A DNA stretch of 50,643 nt from an uncultured Campylobacterales bacterium (GTDB lineage: Bacteria; Campylobacterota; Campylobacteria; Campylobacterales; Arcobacteraceae), in contig CAJQLJ010000020.1 of assembly GCA_905479135.1 (NCBI GenBank), positions 1 through 50,643 on the forward strand, in the 5' to 3' direction. A program made the position numbers and the translations under genes. The notes below the pieces were generated by a model. It was not told the origin of the DNA and searched no databases. It saw only the letters and a program-made list of their open reading frames with translations. Below, in pieces: positions 15,908-26,525 of this stretch (position 1 is the stretch's first letter; each line of letters starts with the position of its first letter).

Positions 15908-17761
15908 CTAATATTTTATACTTGCTATAATTTGCTTTGTTACTAAATCTACTTCTTTAATTTTTACTTTTAGTTTTGTAAAAAGTTTTTGACCTTTTAT
16001 ATTATCAATAGTTACTTTTAATCCAGAAATAGCATCATAAGAAACGGCTTTATTTCGTTCAGTATCTACGATTTTTACTTTTATCATTACTCCTATATTA
16101 TCATTTGCCCATCTTGCATATTTTCTATCTTCAAAATCCCAAACAAGTTGATCAACTTTTCTTTCGTTTAATGATATATGTTCACATATTTCATCTATAT
16201 TTGATGGAGTTTGTTTTGACTTTAGTATTCTGTGTAAAACTAAATCTGAATATCTTCTAATGGGAGATGTAAAATGAGAATAAGAAGAAAATCCTAAACC
16301 AAAGTGTCCTAAGTTTTTTGAAGAATATTTAGCTTGAGTTTGAGACTGGATAATAAGTTCATCTATTTCTTCACTCATCATAGAAGACTTTGCTTTTGTT
16401 TGAATATGGGTAATCGTATTGTGCACATCACTTTGAATACTTACTTTAACTCCTAAAGTATTTACATCATCGACTAATCTTGAAATTGATTTTAAAGATG
16501 GTTCTTCATGTATTCTGTAGATTCCAACTGTATTTACTTTTTTACTTGCTTCAATATTTGCTAAAAGCATACACTCTTCTATTAGTTGATGAGAAGCAGT
16601 TGAACTTTCACTCTCAACGGCTACAATTTTGAAATTTTTAAGCTTTTGTCTAAGTTCCGTTGTTCTAAAATCATAACCTTTTTCTAATCTCTTGGCTCTA
16701 AAACTTTTTGTAACTTTATAAAGTGGAAGAAGATAATCAAAAATTGCTTTTTCAACACTAGAATACTGATCTAAATGTCCTTCTAAGACTCTATCGATTC
16801 TTCCATAAGAAAACTTTTTATGTGAATTAATAACTGCTTCAAAAAGTTGTGCTTTTTTTGCACATTTTTTTTCTAAATCTAAATGTATTTTAAAAACAAA
16901 TGAATATCTATTAACACCCTCTTTTAAAGAACACATATCTTCACTTAATTCATTAGGAAGCATTGGTAAAACTTTTCCTGGTAAATAAACTGATGTAGAT
17001 TTTAAAAAAGCAAGTCTATCTAGATCTGTTCCCTCTTTTACAAAATAAGATACATCAGCAATTGCAACATATAGTATTTTTTCTTCTACATCATAATAAA
17101 CAGCATCGTCATGATCTCTTGCTGAGTTTGGATCAATTGTACAAAAAGGAAGATGTGTTAAATCAACTCTTACCTTAACATCATCCATTTTCGGGTTAAC
17201 TTCTAAAGGCTTTTCTAATCTTAACTCTTCGTGATATAAATGTAATGATATTAATTCATCAACTTTTGGGTCTTCTATATTTCCTAAGTTTTTTACTAGT
17301 TTTAAAGATTGATTATCTACAAGAAGGATCTCTCCCTCTTCATATTTACTAGCACCTTTATTTTCTAATTTTATGTTCTCTTTTACTGTATAAAAAGATT
17401 TATCTTTAATGTAAACTAGAACATCATTTTTTTTGCCATCTAAAATCTCTATGATATTAGCTTTAATTCTAGATCTTGGATTAAAAACTCTCTTTGCTAG
17501 TACTAAATCTCCATTATAAGCACCATTTAAATTATCAAATTCAATTTTAATATTTTTATGCTCACTTATTAAATCTTCTAATACAACTAAATTTTTACCA
17601 ACATTAACAATTGCAACTCTATATTTAGAATTTAGTTCATAATTACCATTATCTAAAATGACAATAATATCTTTTTTAATAAATTTTTCAATTTTATTTA
17701 ATTCAGCTTGTGTGTAGCTATTATTTTGGGACTGTATCTTTGTAAAAAGCTCTTTAAGCAA
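15908..17761 (-). CDS. rnr: ribonuclease R family 3'-5' exoribonuclease
   Basis: A 617-residue RNase II/RNase R-type exonuclease degrading structured RNA. Cold-shock-like OB domains occupy about residues 20-185. The RNB catalytic domain (about 200-530) shows the metal-site cluster TIDPNSARDHDDAVYY, with four acidic residues, and later TSPIRRYSDLVLHR. A short S1 domain finishes the protein. It lacks the long N- and C-terminal extensions of E. coli RNase R (813), which is normal in Campylobacterota. The start is TTG at 17761 behind AAGGAATAAAA; there is no in-frame ATG near that keeps the family N-terminus. Confidence 0.92.
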   Translation of the reverse strand: MLKELFTKIQSQNNSYTQAELNKIEKFIKKDIIVILDNGNYELNSKYRVAIVNVGKNLVVLEDLISEHKNIKIEFDNLNGAYNGDLVLAKRVFNPRSRIKANIIEILDGKKNDVLVYIKDKSFYTVKENIKLENKGASKYEEGEILLVDNQSLKLVKNLGNIEDPKVDELISLHLYHEELRLEKPLEVNPKMDDVKVRVDLTHLPFCTIDPNSARDHDDAVYYDVEEKILYVAIADVSYFVKEGTDLDRLAFLKSTSVYLPGKVLPMLPNELSEDMCSLKEGVNRYSFVFKIHLDLEKKCAKKAQLFEAVINSHKKFSYGRIDRVLEGHLDQYSSVEKAIFDYLLPLYKVTKSFRAKRLEKGYDFRTTELRQKLKNFKIVAVESESSTASHQLIEECMLLANIEASKKVNTVGIYRIHEEPSLKSISRLVDDVNTLGVKVSIQSDVHNTITHIQTKAKSSMMSEEIDELIIQSQTQAKYSSKNLGHFGLGFSSYSHFTSPIRRYSDLVLHRILKSKQTPSNIDEICEHISLNERKVDQLVWDFEDRKYARWANDNIGVMIKVKIVDTERNKAVSYDAISGLKVTIDNIKGQKLFTKLKVKIKEVDLVTKQIIASIKY

Positions 17762-17858
17762 TTTTATTCCTTGTGTATATATATTGTAATCCTAGCTAAA
17801 ATATGTTAAGTATTACTATTTTTTATATCGAATTACCAAGTTTTTAACTTTTTTTCAG

Positions 17859-17864
17859 TATAAT
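17859..17864 (+). promoter_or_regulatory. -10 box of ilvC
   Basis: TTTTTCAGTATAAT: consensus TATAAT preceded by a run of thymines, 30 bases before the ilvC ATG. No leader peptide or attenuator is visible in the short leader. Confidence 0.6.
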
Positions 17865-17870
17865 CTCTAA

Positions 17871-18917
<1,047 letters not shown>

Positions 18918-18923
18918 TACTTG

Positions 18924-18950
18924 AATAAGAAGAGCTTTACTCTTCTTATT
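18924..18950 (+). terminator. terminator after ilvC
   Basis: Perfect 11-base stem AATAAGAAGAG / CTCTTCTTATT with loop CTTTA, starting seven bases after the ilvC stop and followed by TATTTTC. Confidence 0.75.
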
Positions 18951-18964
18951 TATTTTCTCAAATC

Positions 18965-19966
18965 ATGAGCAAGAAACAAAACAAATCTAAAAAACAAGCA
19001 TCCTCAGTTTCAAAATTAGTATTAGTAAAAAATTTTCTACTAATATTTTTATTTGCATTTATAATTAGTGGCTTAAGCTATTTTATAATGGAACATGAAC
19101 CTTCAGATAAAAATTCAAATAAAAATATTAATGATATACTCAAACAAGAAAAAAAACAAAATGAAAAATTCAAAGAAATTACAGATGAATTAAAAAAAGA
19201 TTATTTAGGTGATCATGAAATAAAACCTGAAATAAAAAAAATAAAACTAGAAGAGAAACACTTAGCAATAAAAGAAGTGGAAAAAAAGAAAGAAGAAATT
19301 ATTTTAGTAAAAGACAAGCCCAAACTTGTTGTAATAATTGATGATGTAAGTAACGATAGACAAAAAAAAGCAATTCTAGATATTGGTTATGATGTAACTA
19401 TGGCTTTTCTTCCTCCACAAGAAGGTCATTTAAAATCTGCAAAAATTGCACAAGATTTGCCTGTATATATGGTTCATTTTCCTATGCAAGCATCTCCTAA
19501 ATTTAAATCTAAAGAGAAAATCACATTAAATGTAAATAATACATATCAAGAAATAGATGCTATTGTCAAAAAAATAAGAGAACAATATCCCAAGGCTAGA
19601 TATACAAATAATCATACAGGTTCAGTATTTACTCAAAATGATGAAGCTATGGATAGATTATTCAAAGCTTTAAAAAAATACAATTTTGTATTTGTAGATA
19701 GTAGAACAACAGCTAAAAGTGTCGCTCAAAAATATGCTCAAAAATATGATATGCCTTATATTGTAAGAAATACATTTTTAGATAATGAAAAAAGTTTTGA
19801 ATATATTCAAAACCAATTAAAAAAAGCTATCAAAATTGCAAATAAAAGAGGTTACGCTATTGCAATTGGACACCCTTATTCAATAACAATAAAAGTACTA
19901 AAAGAATCAAAACATCTACTAAAAGATATTGAACCTATTTTTATAAATGAACTTCCTATACTTTAA
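18965..19966 (+). CDS. divergent polysaccharide deacetylase (YibQ/DUF610 family)
   Basis: A 333-residue protein with a cytoplasmic basic start, one membrane helix (LLIFLFAFIISGLSYFI, about 25-41), a charged, lysine/glutamate-rich coiled linker (about 50-115) and a C-terminal catalytic-like domain. The latter begins KLVVIIDDVSNDR (about 120-132), the IDD signature of the family, followed by MAFLPPQEGH, MVHFPMQAS, NNHTGSVFT and IAIGHPYS, which supply the aspartate/histidine pattern seen in YibQ relatives of NodB deacetylases. The periplasmic domain probably acts on cell-wall or envelope glycans; no substrate is proven. It lies 15 bases after the ilvC terminator. Confidence 0.85.
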   Translation: MSKKQNKSKKQASSVSKLVLVKNFLLIFLFAFIISGLSYFIMEHEPSDKNSNKNINDILKQEKKQNEKFKEITDELKKDYLGDHEIKPEIKKIKLEEKHLAIKEVEKKKEEIILVKDKPKLVVIIDDVSNDRQKKAILDIGYDVTMAFLPPQEGHLKSAKIAQDLPVYMVHFPMQASPKFKSKEKITLNVNNTYQEIDAIVKKIREQYPKARYTNNHTGSVFTQNDEAMDRLFKALKKYNFVFVDSRTTAKSVAQKYAQKYDMPYIVRNTFLDNEKSFEYIQNQLKKAIKIANKRGYAIAIGHPYSITIKVLKESKHLLKDIEPIFINELPIL

Positions 19967-20034
19967 TTAAATAATATTAAGCTTTAAGTTATATAATTAA
20001 TAATATTATTATAAACTTACTTACAAGGCTTTTT

Positions 20035-20811
20035 ATGATTAAAAAACTAACTTATGATATACCAGAATTAAATGATATGGAAAAATACCCTAGTGAACTT
20101 TTTTATATTGGAAATACTAATCTTCTAAAAAAGAAAAAAATATCTATTGTAGGAACAAGAAGACCTAGTGCATATACAAAAGAATTTACTCATAAGTTAG
20201 CATCAAAGCTATCTGCTTTAAATATATGTATAGTAAGTGGTGCAGCTATGGGTGTTGATGCCATTTCTCATTTTGCAGCAAATTCAAATAATACAATTGC
20301 AGTAGTTGCAAACGGATTAGATATAAGATATCCAAGTGTAAATAAAAAACTTATTTCAAATATAGAACAAAATGGCTTATTGCTATCTGCTTATAAAGAA
20401 GGTATGAAAGCCAGAAACTATACCTTTGTTTTAAGAAATGAGATTGTTGTAGCATTAGGAGATATTTTAATAGTAACTCAAGCTGATTTAAACTCAGGCA
20501 GTCTAACTTCTGTAGAATACGCCTTAAAAATGAAGAAAAAAATATACACATTACCACATAGAATAAACGAAAGTTTAGGGACACAAGAACTTGTAAAAAA
20601 AGGTTTAGTTCATTCTATATATGATATTGATGAGTTTATATCACAAATTACTAATACTAATAAAATAGAAAAAACAAAAGATGAACTTTTGCTTTTTTGT
20701 GAAAGAAACCCAAGCTATGAAGAAGCTATTTTAAAATTTGGTAATAGAGTACTTGAATATGAATTAGATGGTAAAATTGTAATAAGAAATGCTAAAGTTT
20801 CTATATCTTAG
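20035..20811 (+). CDS. dprA: DNA processing protein DprA/Smf
   Basis: A 258-residue protein of the DprA family, which loads RecA on incoming single-stranded DNA during natural transformation. The Rossmann-like core is plain: ISIVGTRRPSAYTKEF (about 39-54), IVSGAAMGVDAISHFAA (about 66-82) and VANGLDIRYPS. It is short, lacking the N-terminal SAM domain and with only a reduced C-terminal winged part, as usual for Campylobacterota. Ribosome binding site AAGG, spacing six. Its stop overlaps the stop of the convergent nhaA by four bases with no terminator between. Confidence 0.93.
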   Translation: MIKKLTYDIPELNDMEKYPSELFYIGNTNLLKKKKISIVGTRRPSAYTKEFTHKLASKLSALNICIVSGAAMGVDAISHFAANSNNTIAVVANGLDIRYPSVNKKLISNIEQNGLLLSAYKEGMKARNYTFVLRNEIVVALGDILIVTQADLNSGSLTSVEYALKMKKKIYTLPHRINESLGTQELVKKGLVHSIYDIDEFISQITNTNKIEKTKDELLLFCERNPSYEEAILKFGNRVLEYELDGKIVIRNAKVSIS

Positions 20812-21998
20812 GACATAGTATTATACTTTTTACCTTTTGATCTTAATAAAATAAAATATCCAAAAAGACCTGATAATATTGAGCCTATTAAAATAGCTAG
20901 TTTATCTGTGTATGCAAACATTGAAGAGTCTTCAAAAGCTAGTGAATCTACAAATAAACTCATAGTAAAACCTATTCCTGTAAGTACACTTATCCCATAT
21001 ACTTGTGTCCATGATGTATATTTGGGTAGTTTTGCAAAATTAAATTTTACTGCTAAATAAACAAATAAAAATACTCCTACTTGCTTACCTAAAAAAAGAC
21101 CTAAAATAATTCCTAAAGATACAGGATTAAAAACTTGACTAATTTCTAAAGTTCTTAAATCAATTCCTGCATTTACAAATGCAAAAATTGGTAAAATATA
21201 AAAAGCTACCCAAAAATGAATATAGTGTTGTAAGCTTTTTACAGGAGAGACTCGTTTTCTTTTGTGATTTATTACATTTAAAGGAATTGTAAAAGCTAAA
21301 ATAATTCCAGCTAAAGTTGCGTGAATACCAGATTTCAGTACAAAAACCCATAAAAGTAAGCCAATTAAAGCATAAACACTTACTCGTGTTATTTGCATTT
21401 TATTCATAATGATTAATATAATTATACAAATTAATGCAAAAAATAAAGAGCTAAGAGATAAACTTGAAGTGTAAAAAAATGCTATTATTAAAATAGCACC
21501 TAAATCATCGAATATTGCTAAAGCCATTAAAAATATTTTTAATGATGTTGGTACTTTTTTTCCTAAAAGGTAAACAATACCCAAAGCAAAAGCAATATCT
21601 GTAGCAGTTGGAATAGCCCAACCTCTTATAGCAAGTTCATTATCATAATTAAAAAAAACATAAATTAAAGCAGGTACTAACATACCGCCAATAGCAGCAA
21701 TACCAGGAAGCGCGATTTTTGAAAATGTAGATAAATGTCCAAGTAATACTTCTCTTTTTATCTCTAGACCAATAAGAAGAAAGAAGATAGCCATTAGTCC
21801 ATCATTTACCCAAAGAATTAATGGTTTTGATATTTCTAAAATAGTTCCTATTCTAAATTCAATAGTAGTTTGTAAGAAGTTATTATAAAATTCTGATAAA
21901 AATGTATTACTAAATATTAATGCAATCACAGTTACAAACATTAAAATAATACCTGAAGTTGACTCTTTTTGTAAAAAATTTCTAACTAAAACTTTCAT
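20808..21998 (-). CDS. nhaA: Na+/H+ antiporter NhaA
   Basis: A 396-residue inner-membrane antiporter that extrudes Na+ in exchange for protons, important in salt and alkaline tolerance. About 12 membrane helices are visible. The ion-binding aspartate pair is present in MALAIFDDLGAILIIAFFY (about 156-174), along with the earlier GGMLVPALIYVFFN and PTATDIAFALGI (about 118-143), characteristic of NhaA. Length fits the family. Single gene; the strand-opposite dprA overlaps its last codon. Marine habitat would fit but the family is widespread. Confidence 0.96.
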   Translation of the reverse strand: MKVLVRNFLQKESTSGIILMFVTVIALIFSNTFLSEFYNNFLQTTIEFRIGTILEISKPLILWVNDGLMAIFFLLIGLEIKREVLLGHLSTFSKIALPGIAAIGGMLVPALIYVFFNYDNELAIRGWAIPTATDIAFALGIVYLLGKKVPTSLKIFLMALAIFDDLGAILIIAFFYTSSLSLSSLFFALICIIILIIMNKMQITRVSVYALIGLLLWVFVLKSGIHATLAGIILAFTIPLNVINHKRKRVSPVKSLQHYIHFWVAFYILPIFAFVNAGIDLRTLEISQVFNPVSLGIILGLFLGKQVGVFLFVYLAVKFNFAKLPKYTSWTQVYGISVLTGIGFTMSLFVDSLAFEDSSMFAYTDKLAILIGSILSGLFGYFILLRSKGKKYNTMS

Positions 21999-22038
21999 AA
22001 TATCTGCCTTTTAAAGCTTGATATAATTTTAGTATAAT

Positions 22039-22063
22039 CTGCTTTATTTAAATATTAAAGCAG
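22039..22063 (-). terminator. weak hairpin downstream of murC
   Basis: Inverted repeat CTGCTTTA / TAAAGCAG with an eight to nine base loop, eight bases after the murC stop on the minus strand. The following sequence is not T-rich, so it may be a weak terminator or an mRNA-end stabiliser. It also precedes nhaA. Confidence 0.35.
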
Positions 22064-22071
22064 TTTAATAG

Positions 22072-23376
22072 TTAATGTCTAAGTTGATAAGTTATGTCAC
22101 CTGCTCCAACACCTAAAAATATACCTTCATCATAACTTTTTATAATTTTTTCATCTTTTATTAAGTCTATTCTACCATTAAATGAAGAAATTCTATCTGC
22201 AAAAATTGGATGATAAGCTGCAAACTCTTTTTCAAAGTCTATATCAATTTTTTGTTCACCAGGAATTGTCCAAATAGGCAAAATAATTAATTCATCACAT
22301 CTTCTAAAACATTTTTTGAAACCTTCAAGATTATCGCTTGTTCTAGAGTATTTATGAGGTTGCCATAATACAATTCTATTATTTAGATTTGTTAAGTTAT
22401 CATATAACTCAACTGACTTCATAGTAACTTCTATTTCCGTTGGATGATGAGCATAGTCATCAATTACAACAAATTTATCATTTGCTTGTACAACATCAAA
22501 TCTTTTTTTGATACCTTTATATTTTAAAAGGTTAGCTCTAATACTTTCAATGTCAAGTTCATTAAGTGCTGCTAAAATTGCTAAAGAAGCATCAACTGCA
22601 ATATGATACCCAAAACCCCAAACTTCAAATGTACCTAAATTTTTTAAATCAAATTTAGTACAAGGTTCCTTATCTTTTAATGTATAAGATAAGTTCTTAA
22701 TATCAATACTTGGATAAAGATAAGTTCCTTCTTCAATTTTTAATTTTTGGATATCTTTGTCTTCAGCATTTAATACTCTTCTTTTTGCAAGTGCGATAAA
22801 CCTTTCATATGATTCATAAAATTTATCATAATCATAATGATAATATTCCATATGTTCAGGTTCTGCATTTGTTACAATTGCACAGTAAGGATTTGAGAGT
22901 AAAAAAGATGCATCAGATTCATCTGCTTCAAAAGCAACTAAATCATTTACATATCTAAAGTTTGATCCAAAATCTTTTGAAATTGCACCAATTAAAGCTG
23001 AGCTTTGAAGTATGGAAGCTAAGATGGCAGTTGTCGTTGATTTACCATGAGCACCAGCAACACAATAATTTTTTTTATCACCTAAGACAATAGGTAAAGC
23101 TTCTTTTCTTGAAAGTGTTCTTATTTGTTTAACTCTGGCTTCAATTAATTCTGGATTTTCATCTGTTACGGCTGCTGAATATATTACTAAATCAAAATCA
23201 TTTTTAATATTAGAAGCTTCTTGAGGACATGAAACACAAATACCTTCATTTTGAAGCTCACTTGTAATTGGTGAATCTTTCATATCAGAACCACTAATTT
23301 CATGACCATCATTATTTAAAAATCGGGCTAATGCAGAAAGTCCTATTCCACCTATTCCTATAAAATGAACTTTCAT
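22072..23376 (-). CDS. murC: UDP-N-acetylmuramate--L-alanine ligase
   Basis: A 434-residue ATP-dependent ligase adding the first amino acid to the peptidoglycan precursor. Motifs in order: N-terminal substrate domain with FIGIGGIGLSALARFL (about 5-20), the ATP loop GAHGKSTTTAIL (about 108-119), EADESDASFL (about 149-158), and the C-terminal DDYAHHPTEIEVT (about 310-322). Length is slightly short of E. coli (491), as usual in this phylum. The upstream unknown gene ends in TAATG overlap with the murC start, so translation is coupled. No other mur genes are here. Confidence 0.96.
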   Translation of the reverse strand: MKVHFIGIGGIGLSALARFLNNDGHEISGSDMKDSPITSELQNEGICVSCPQEASNIKNDFDLVIYSAAVTDENPELIEARVKQIRTLSRKEALPIVLGDKKNYCVAGAHGKSTTTAILASILQSSALIGAISKDFGSNFRYVNDLVAFEADESDASFLLSNPYCAIVTNAEPEHMEYYHYDYDKFYESYERFIALAKRRVLNAEDKDIQKLKIEEGTYLYPSIDIKNLSYTLKDKEPCTKFDLKNLGTFEVWGFGYHIAVDASLAILAALNELDIESIRANLLKYKGIKKRFDVVQANDKFVVIDDYAHHPTEIEVTMKSVELYDNLTNLNNRIVLWQPHKYSRTSDNLEGFKKCFRRCDELIILPIWTIPGEQKIDIDFEKEFAAYHPIFADRISSFNGRIDLIKDEKIIKSYDEGIFLGVGAGDITYQLRH

Positions 23377-23957
23377 TAACTTTCCAATAAATGTTTTAAA
23401 TTTTTATACTCTTTCTCTAATGTTTCTTTATTGTCATTTAAAAATCCATCTACATCGAACTTAAAATTCATAATAAAGTATCCATATTTCTCTTCAATAC
23501 ATTCTTTTTCATGATCAACACTAGTATCGTAAAAAAAGTCCAATTGAGTTTTTGTTGATAAAACAATCAATAATAGATTTAATGCTTTTTCCAATGGTTC
23601 ATCATCAATTATATTTGCTAAAACAAAAATCAACTCTTTTGCTCCATCAAAATTATCATATGACCATTTTTCTATTGCATGTTCAAAAAAAGCTCTTACA
23701 TAAAGTAGATTTTCATTTTCTAATTTTAATTTTTCATTTTTATTTACTATTTCTTCAACATTTTCAAAAGATGTTTTTAAAATCTCTTCGTAGAGTTTGT
23801 TAATATTTTCTTCTTCTAAATCTAAAATTAACATAGAATCTAATGTTTCATACATTACATTTATGTTTTTTTCTGCAATTGACTTAACTCTAGCCTCTTC
23901 TAAATACTTTAGAAAATCTGGATTTGTTCTTGCATCGTTTAATTGTGCTTTATCCAT
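23376..23957 (-). CDS. conserved protein of unknown function between dapC-like and murC
   Basis: A 193-residue, strongly acidic, apparently all-helical soluble protein without membrane segments. It is rich in leucine/glutamate heptad-like stretches (for example EEENINKLYEEILKTSFENV, about 52-71), suggesting a helical-repeat or coiled-coil scaffold. I do not recognise a family. The ORF track starts at TTG 23960, but the adjacent ATG at 23957 is equally well placed behind AAAGGA and is preferred. It overlaps the aminotransferase stop by eight bases and murC by one, so it is locked into a four-gene operon. Confidence 0.78.
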   Translation of the reverse strand: MDKAQLNDARTNPDFLKYLEEARVKSIAEKNINVMYETLDSMLILDLEEENINKLYEEILKTSFENVEEIVNKNEKLKLENENLLYVRAFFEHAIEKWSYDNFDGAKELIFVLANIIDDEPLEKALNLLLIVLSTKTQLDFFYDTSVDHEKECIEEKYGYFIMNFKFDVDGFLNDNKETLEKEYKNLKHLLES

Positions 23958-25080
23958 CAATGAAATCCTTTAATCTTTTTAATACTTCTTCTGTTTTTTT
24001 TGCATTTTCAACTAGTGCAATTCTTACATAACCTTTTCCAATTCCATTTCTACCTAAAAAAGACCCTGGAAGCACTTTAATGTTTTTTTCTTTATATAAG
24101 TTTCTTGTAAATTTAATTTCATCATCAACTTCTAGCCAAATATAAAATGTTGCTTGAGGAGTTTCAATTCCAAGTATTTCACGTGCTAAATCAAAATTCT
24201 TTTTGTAAATACTTCTGAAATATTCCACATGACTTTCATCATTCCAAGCTGCTGCTGCTGCGTATTGTAAGGGAACAGGAGAAGCACATCCTATATAAGT
24301 TCTATATTGCATATAGTTTTTTAAAATATCTTCATCCCCTGCAATAAAACCACATCTTAAACCAGGGGCTGAACTTCTCTTTGAAATAGAGTTCATTACT
24401 AAAACATTTTTGAATTTATCATTTCCAACAAAAATACTAGCTTCTAAAAGTGAAGCTGGTTTATTATTGTCATCAAAATAAATTTCTGAATAACACTCAT
24501 CATTAATCAGTATAAAATCATATTTCAAAGCTTTTTGTACCCATGACCCTAACTCTTCTTTACTCATAGATGCAGACGTAGGATTATTTGGAAAGTTTAA
24601 TATAACTAAATCACATTTTATTAATTGATCTTCATCTAATTCTGCTTTGAAATTATTCTCTGAAGTTAAATCAATATGAATAACTTCAGCACGACTAGCT
24701 ATTGCTGCACCCTCATAAATTTGATAAAAAGGATTTGTAAAAGCCATAGTTGGGGTTTTTTTATCAAATAATGCAAATTGTGGAAAATTAAATAATACTT
24801 CTCTTGTTCCAAAAGTTGGAATAATTTGTGTATTATTTAAAGTAACATCAAACCTTTTATTTACAAAATTAATAATTGCATCTTTAAGCTCAGGAATTCC
24901 TGCAGAGGCAGGATACTTTTTTAGTAAAGTAGTTGATTCTTTTAAAGTTTCTTGTATAAAATCTGGTGTTTCAAACTTTGGTTCACCAATAGTTAATGCA
25001 GATAATTCATATTTTTCATTTGGAGTAATATCACTTAAAACTTCAGCCAATCTTTCAAAAGGGTATTTTTCAAAATTCAT
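23950..25080 (-). CDS. PLP-dependent aminotransferase, DapC-like (succinyl-DAP)
   Basis: A 376-residue class I/II fold-type I aminotransferase. The PLP lysine is in SISKRSSAPGLRCGF (about 231-245), with NFPNNPTSASMS (about 162-173) and NDECYSEIYFD as cofactor contacts. In Campylobacterota this subgroup serves as N-succinyldiaminopimelate aminotransferase, making meso-DAP for lysine and peptidoglycan; the operon with murC supports a cell-wall role. An aspartate or other amino-acid transaminase cannot be excluded from sequence alone. It follows the COG3400 gene by 11 bases. Confidence 0.8.
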   Translation of the reverse strand: MNFEKYPFERLAEVLSDITPNEKYELSALTIGEPKFETPDFIQETLKESTTLLKKYPASAGIPELKDAIINFVNKRFDVTLNNTQIIPTFGTREVLFNFPQFALFDKKTPTMAFTNPFYQIYEGAAIASRAEVIHIDLTSENNFKAELDEDQLIKCDLVILNFPNNPTSASMSKEELGSWVQKALKYDFILINDECYSEIYFDDNNKPASLLEASIFVGNDKFKNVLVMNSISKRSSAPGLRCGFIAGDEDILKNYMQYRTYIGCASPVPLQYAAAAAWNDESHVEYFRSIYKKNFDLAREILGIETPQATFYIWLEVDDEIKFTRNLYKEKNIKVLPGSFLGRNGIGKGYVRIALVENAKKTEEVLKRLKDFIDG

Positions 25081-25091
25081 TTTTTGTTTTC

Positions 25092-26525
25092 CTAATCTTT
25101 TTCTTCAACTATTGGAATTAATAATTGGTTATATTTATTCATATCAAAAGATATAAAATCTGTATTTGTATAAAAGAATTTCCATGAAAATCTTTTTTTA
25201 AGCATTTCTTCTTTTAGAGGTAAAATTTGAAGTATATTTTTCTCTTTTTTAAACTCTCTGATTGGATTTTTTGTATTTGATACTATTTCAATCTTTTCAT
25301 TAAATATTTTTGCTAAATTTTCAAAATGATCTAGTAACATAGTTTTATCTTCGTCTTCACCAATTGGATCTAAATCAAAAATTCTTGTTTTGGTTTTAAT
25401 TTGACTTGCAACATCAAATACTATAGGAGATATTTGTTCATAAGAATGTGTATCGTTTAATAAAACAACAGTTTGTTTTATAGATTTTAAATTCTCTTTT
25501 CCAAGTTTAAAGATAGGTACTTTAAAATCAAAGACCATATCTAAAGAGTTTTTTTCTTTAAACATTTCTTCAGTTAGAATTATCATTCCTATATCATACT
25601 TTCTAAAATCTTCTTTTAAAATTTTTTTAAAACCTTTATTTGAATAATCTATTCTAATAACAATACTATCAATGTTTTTTAATTTATCTTTTATATAATT
25701 CATAATAGCAGGAGTTGTTGGTCTTGTAAGTCTTATTATTAATTTATTATTCTTTAATCTTTGATTTAGTGTTTTAGCTTCATCAATAGTTTTTTTAACA
25801 CTTTCATCATTTTGTAAGTAAAGATCTAGATACAAATATATATTATGACCAAAAGGCATAGGAAATTGTCCTTGCGTTTTACCAATTGCATTATAAACTT
25901 GCATTAACACATAAGGTTTTCCAATAACTAAGATTATATCATTAGGCTTTAGAACTAAAGATGGTTTTATATTTACTAATTGTTGATTTCTATAAAGAGC
26001 AAAAATTTTCCATTCTTTTTGTTCAATTGAACCTAAATACCTATATGCATAGGAACTTCCAAAAGGAACTCGGATTTCCATAATCTCACCCTGTTTTAAA
26101 CCAATATTTTGAGCAATAACAGGAATATTAGGGAGTCTTTCAACCATACCATTTGCTAAAACTTCAATACCTTTATAAACATTAATATATTGATCCTTAT
26201 AATCTAAGCCCCAATAATCTAATACTGTAATCTGTAAATTTTGCTTATGACTTCTAATATTCTTAGTTACATTAATCATTTCATCTTTTGAATTAAGAGC
26301 GATTAATACTTCAGTATGAATATTTTTATCTAAAACCATAGCAAGTTTTGATTTTGATGTTGGATCAAATTTATAAAAAGTAAAATTTGAAGGCTTTTGA
26401 ACAGGAAGGATAACATCACTCATGTATATAACATCATATGCATTATCACTAGTATTTGCTTCTACGATTCTGTGCATTAATTTTTTTGCAACAATACCGT
26501 CTAAAATAATCAAGATTTTTTTCAT
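25092..26525 (-). CDS. COG3400 TrkA-like nucleotide-binding protein
   Basis: A 477-residue soluble protein belonging to COG3400, a Campylobacterota-centred group. The N-terminal ~130 residues form a divergent TrkA-N/Rossmann-like domain, although the usual GxGxxG loop is altered (ILDGIVAKKLMHRIVEA). A TrkA-C (RCK-C) domain follows at about 145-215, with SLVLKPNDIILVIGKP being the typical strand pattern. The last ~250 residues show a further alpha/beta region of unclear type. RCK proteins gate K+ channels or transporters by binding nucleotides, but no channel or Trk gene is beside it, so its target is unknown. First gene of the dapC-like/murC operon. Confidence 0.75.
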   Translation of the reverse strand: MKKILIILDGIVAKKLMHRIVEANTSDNAYDVIYMSDVILPVQKPSNFTFYKFDPTSKSKLAMVLDKNIHTEVLIALNSKDEMINVTKNIRSHKQNLQITVLDYWGLDYKDQYINVYKGIEVLANGMVERLPNIPVIAQNIGLKQGEIMEIRVPFGSSYAYRYLGSIEQKEWKIFALYRNQQLVNIKPSLVLKPNDIILVIGKPYVLMQVYNAIGKTQGQFPMPFGHNIYLYLDLYLQNDESVKKTIDEAKTLNQRLKNNKLIIRLTRPTTPAIMNYIKDKLKNIDSIVIRIDYSNKGFKKILKEDFRKYDIGMIILTEEMFKEKNSLDMVFDFKVPIFKLGKENLKSIKQTVVLLNDTHSYEQISPIVFDVASQIKTKTRIFDLDPIGEDEDKTMLLDHFENLAKIFNEKIEIVSNTKNPIREFKKEKNILQILPLKEEMLKKRFSWKFFYTNTDFISFDMNKYNQLLIPIVEEKD

